Assembly: GCA_012842035.1 (NCBI GenBank)
Contig: DUTO01000178.1
Location: forward strand, 1 to 6,272
Direction of reading: 5' to 3'
Source of the DNA: Clostridia bacterium
GTDB lineage: Bacteria; Bacillota; Peptococcia; DRI-13; DTU073
DNA length: 6,272 nucleotides
The stretch's first letter is position 1. Every line of letters begins with the position of its first letter. Positions 5,837 through 6,272 of this stretch are shown one piece after another. A program made the position numbers and the translations under genes. The notes beneath the pieces are model-generated. The model made no database searches, was not told the origin of the DNA, and worked only from the letters and a program-made list of their open reading frames with translations.

Positions 5837-6259
5837 GGTTTAGGCACAATAATTATTGCTGCGGTCACCTTAATTAATAGCCTTTTACTGCTTGCTTATT
5901 ATTTAAATAATAATGCTTTTCCTCATCCACTTTCTGAAAAGGATGAGCATTTTTATTTAAATAAGGTTCAAGCCGGAGATCTTAATGCTCGTAATATCTT
6001 AATTGAACATAATTTGAGACTGGTAGCTCATATTGCTAAAAAATTTGATAGTGTCAATGATGATAAAGACGATATTATCTCTATTGGCACGATTGGTTTA
6101 ATTAAAGCCATTAATACTTTTGACCCCCAAAAAGGCACAAAGTTGACTACATATGCCGCACGTTGTATTGAAAATGAAATCTTAATGCACTTGCGGGCAA
6201 CTAAAAAAAACAGAGGCGAGGTTTCTCTTTATGAACCGATAGGTGTTGATATCAATTAA
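5834..6259 (+). CDS. sigK: Pro-sigma-K, sporulation sigma factor (N-terminal part; frame stops early)
   Basis: Sigma-K directs late mother-cell transcription during sporulation. From the ATG at 5834 the product is 141 residues. It begins with a hydrophobic pro-sequence (1-21), followed by AYYLNNNAFPHPLS (21-34), which matches the processing region of Bacillus pro-sigma-K, where the SpoIVFB membrane protease cleaves. Sigma region 2 follows: LIEHNLRLVAHIAKKF (56-71), DDIISIGTIGLIKAINTF (79-96) and GTKLTTYAARCIENEILMHLR (101-121). The family continues to about 230-240 residues with regions 3 and 4. Here the frame ends at TAA 6257-6259, after YEPIGVDIN, so the promoter -35-binding part is missing from this frame. 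Bases 6258-6272, one frame over, read NVISL, close to the NEISL that normally follows. A two-base deletion or sequence error is the simplest explanation. The canonical skin-element insertion site (IENEI) is intact. Confidence 0.85.
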   Translation: MGLGTIIIAAVTLINSLLLLAYYLNNNAFPHPLSEKDEHFYLNKVQAGDLNARNILIEHNLRLVAHIAKKFDSVNDDKDDIISIGTIGLIKAINTFDPQKGTKLTTYAARCIENEILMHLRATKKNRGEVSLYEPIGVDIN

Positions 6260-6272
6260 CGTAATTTCATTA

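Noticed and set aside
1..6272. CRISPR arrays, tRNA or rRNA genes, insertion sequences, riboswitches
   Set aside because: No spaced direct repeats, RNA-gene signatures, transposase coding or long leader regions are visible. Intergenic space is at most 72 bases.

Overview
The window comes from the chromosome of a low-to-moderate G+C, anaerobic, endospore-forming Firmicute (Clostridia or sporulating Negativicutes). Two things point there: a complete run of Rnf-complex genes in the clostridial order D-G-E-A-B, and a gene for the sporulation factor pro-sigma-K. AGGAGG-type ribosome binding sites and the high use of TTA, TTT and AAA codons agree. All real genes are on the + strand and are packed with gaps of a few bases or short overlaps.

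Region 1 (1-3768) is the Rnf operon. The first bases are probably the 3' end of rnfC. rnfD, rnfG, rnfE, rnfA and rnfB follow, all apparently intact. They encode the membrane and iron-sulfur parts of the ferredoxin:NAD+ oxidoreductase that couples electron transfer to Na+ or H+ pumping. RnfD and RnfG carry threonine sites for covalently attached FMN, RnfA and RnfE carry the paired membrane cysteines, and RnfB carries an Fes-type [4Fe-4S] domain plus four ferredoxin-type cysteine motifs and an extra CxxCxxC at its end.

Region 2 (3799-5761) holds three accessory genes in the same direction, with no visible terminator or promoter between them and rnf. They are apbE (the flavin transferase that loads FMN onto RnfD and RnfG), a small membrane-anchored NusG-domain-II protein with a conserved cysteine motif, and a Gx-transporter / 'heptaprenyl diphosphate synthase component I' family membrane protein.

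Region 3 (5762-6272) is the start of sigK, only 72 bases after the previous stop codon. The most interesting signal in the window is here. The start codon and ribosome binding site of sigK form the right arm of a near-perfect 21-bp inverted repeat. Its left arm overlaps a sequence that fits a mother-cell sigma-E promoter. RNA reading through from the rnf operon would fold and hide the sigK start. RNA begun at the sigma-E promoter would lack the left arm and stay open. This suggests a structural lock against making sigma-K during growth. The sigK reading frame also stops early, at 6257-6259, after which sigma-K-like coding appears to resume in another frame. That could be a frameshift, a sequence error near the end of the window, or an element boundary; the window ends too soon to tell.
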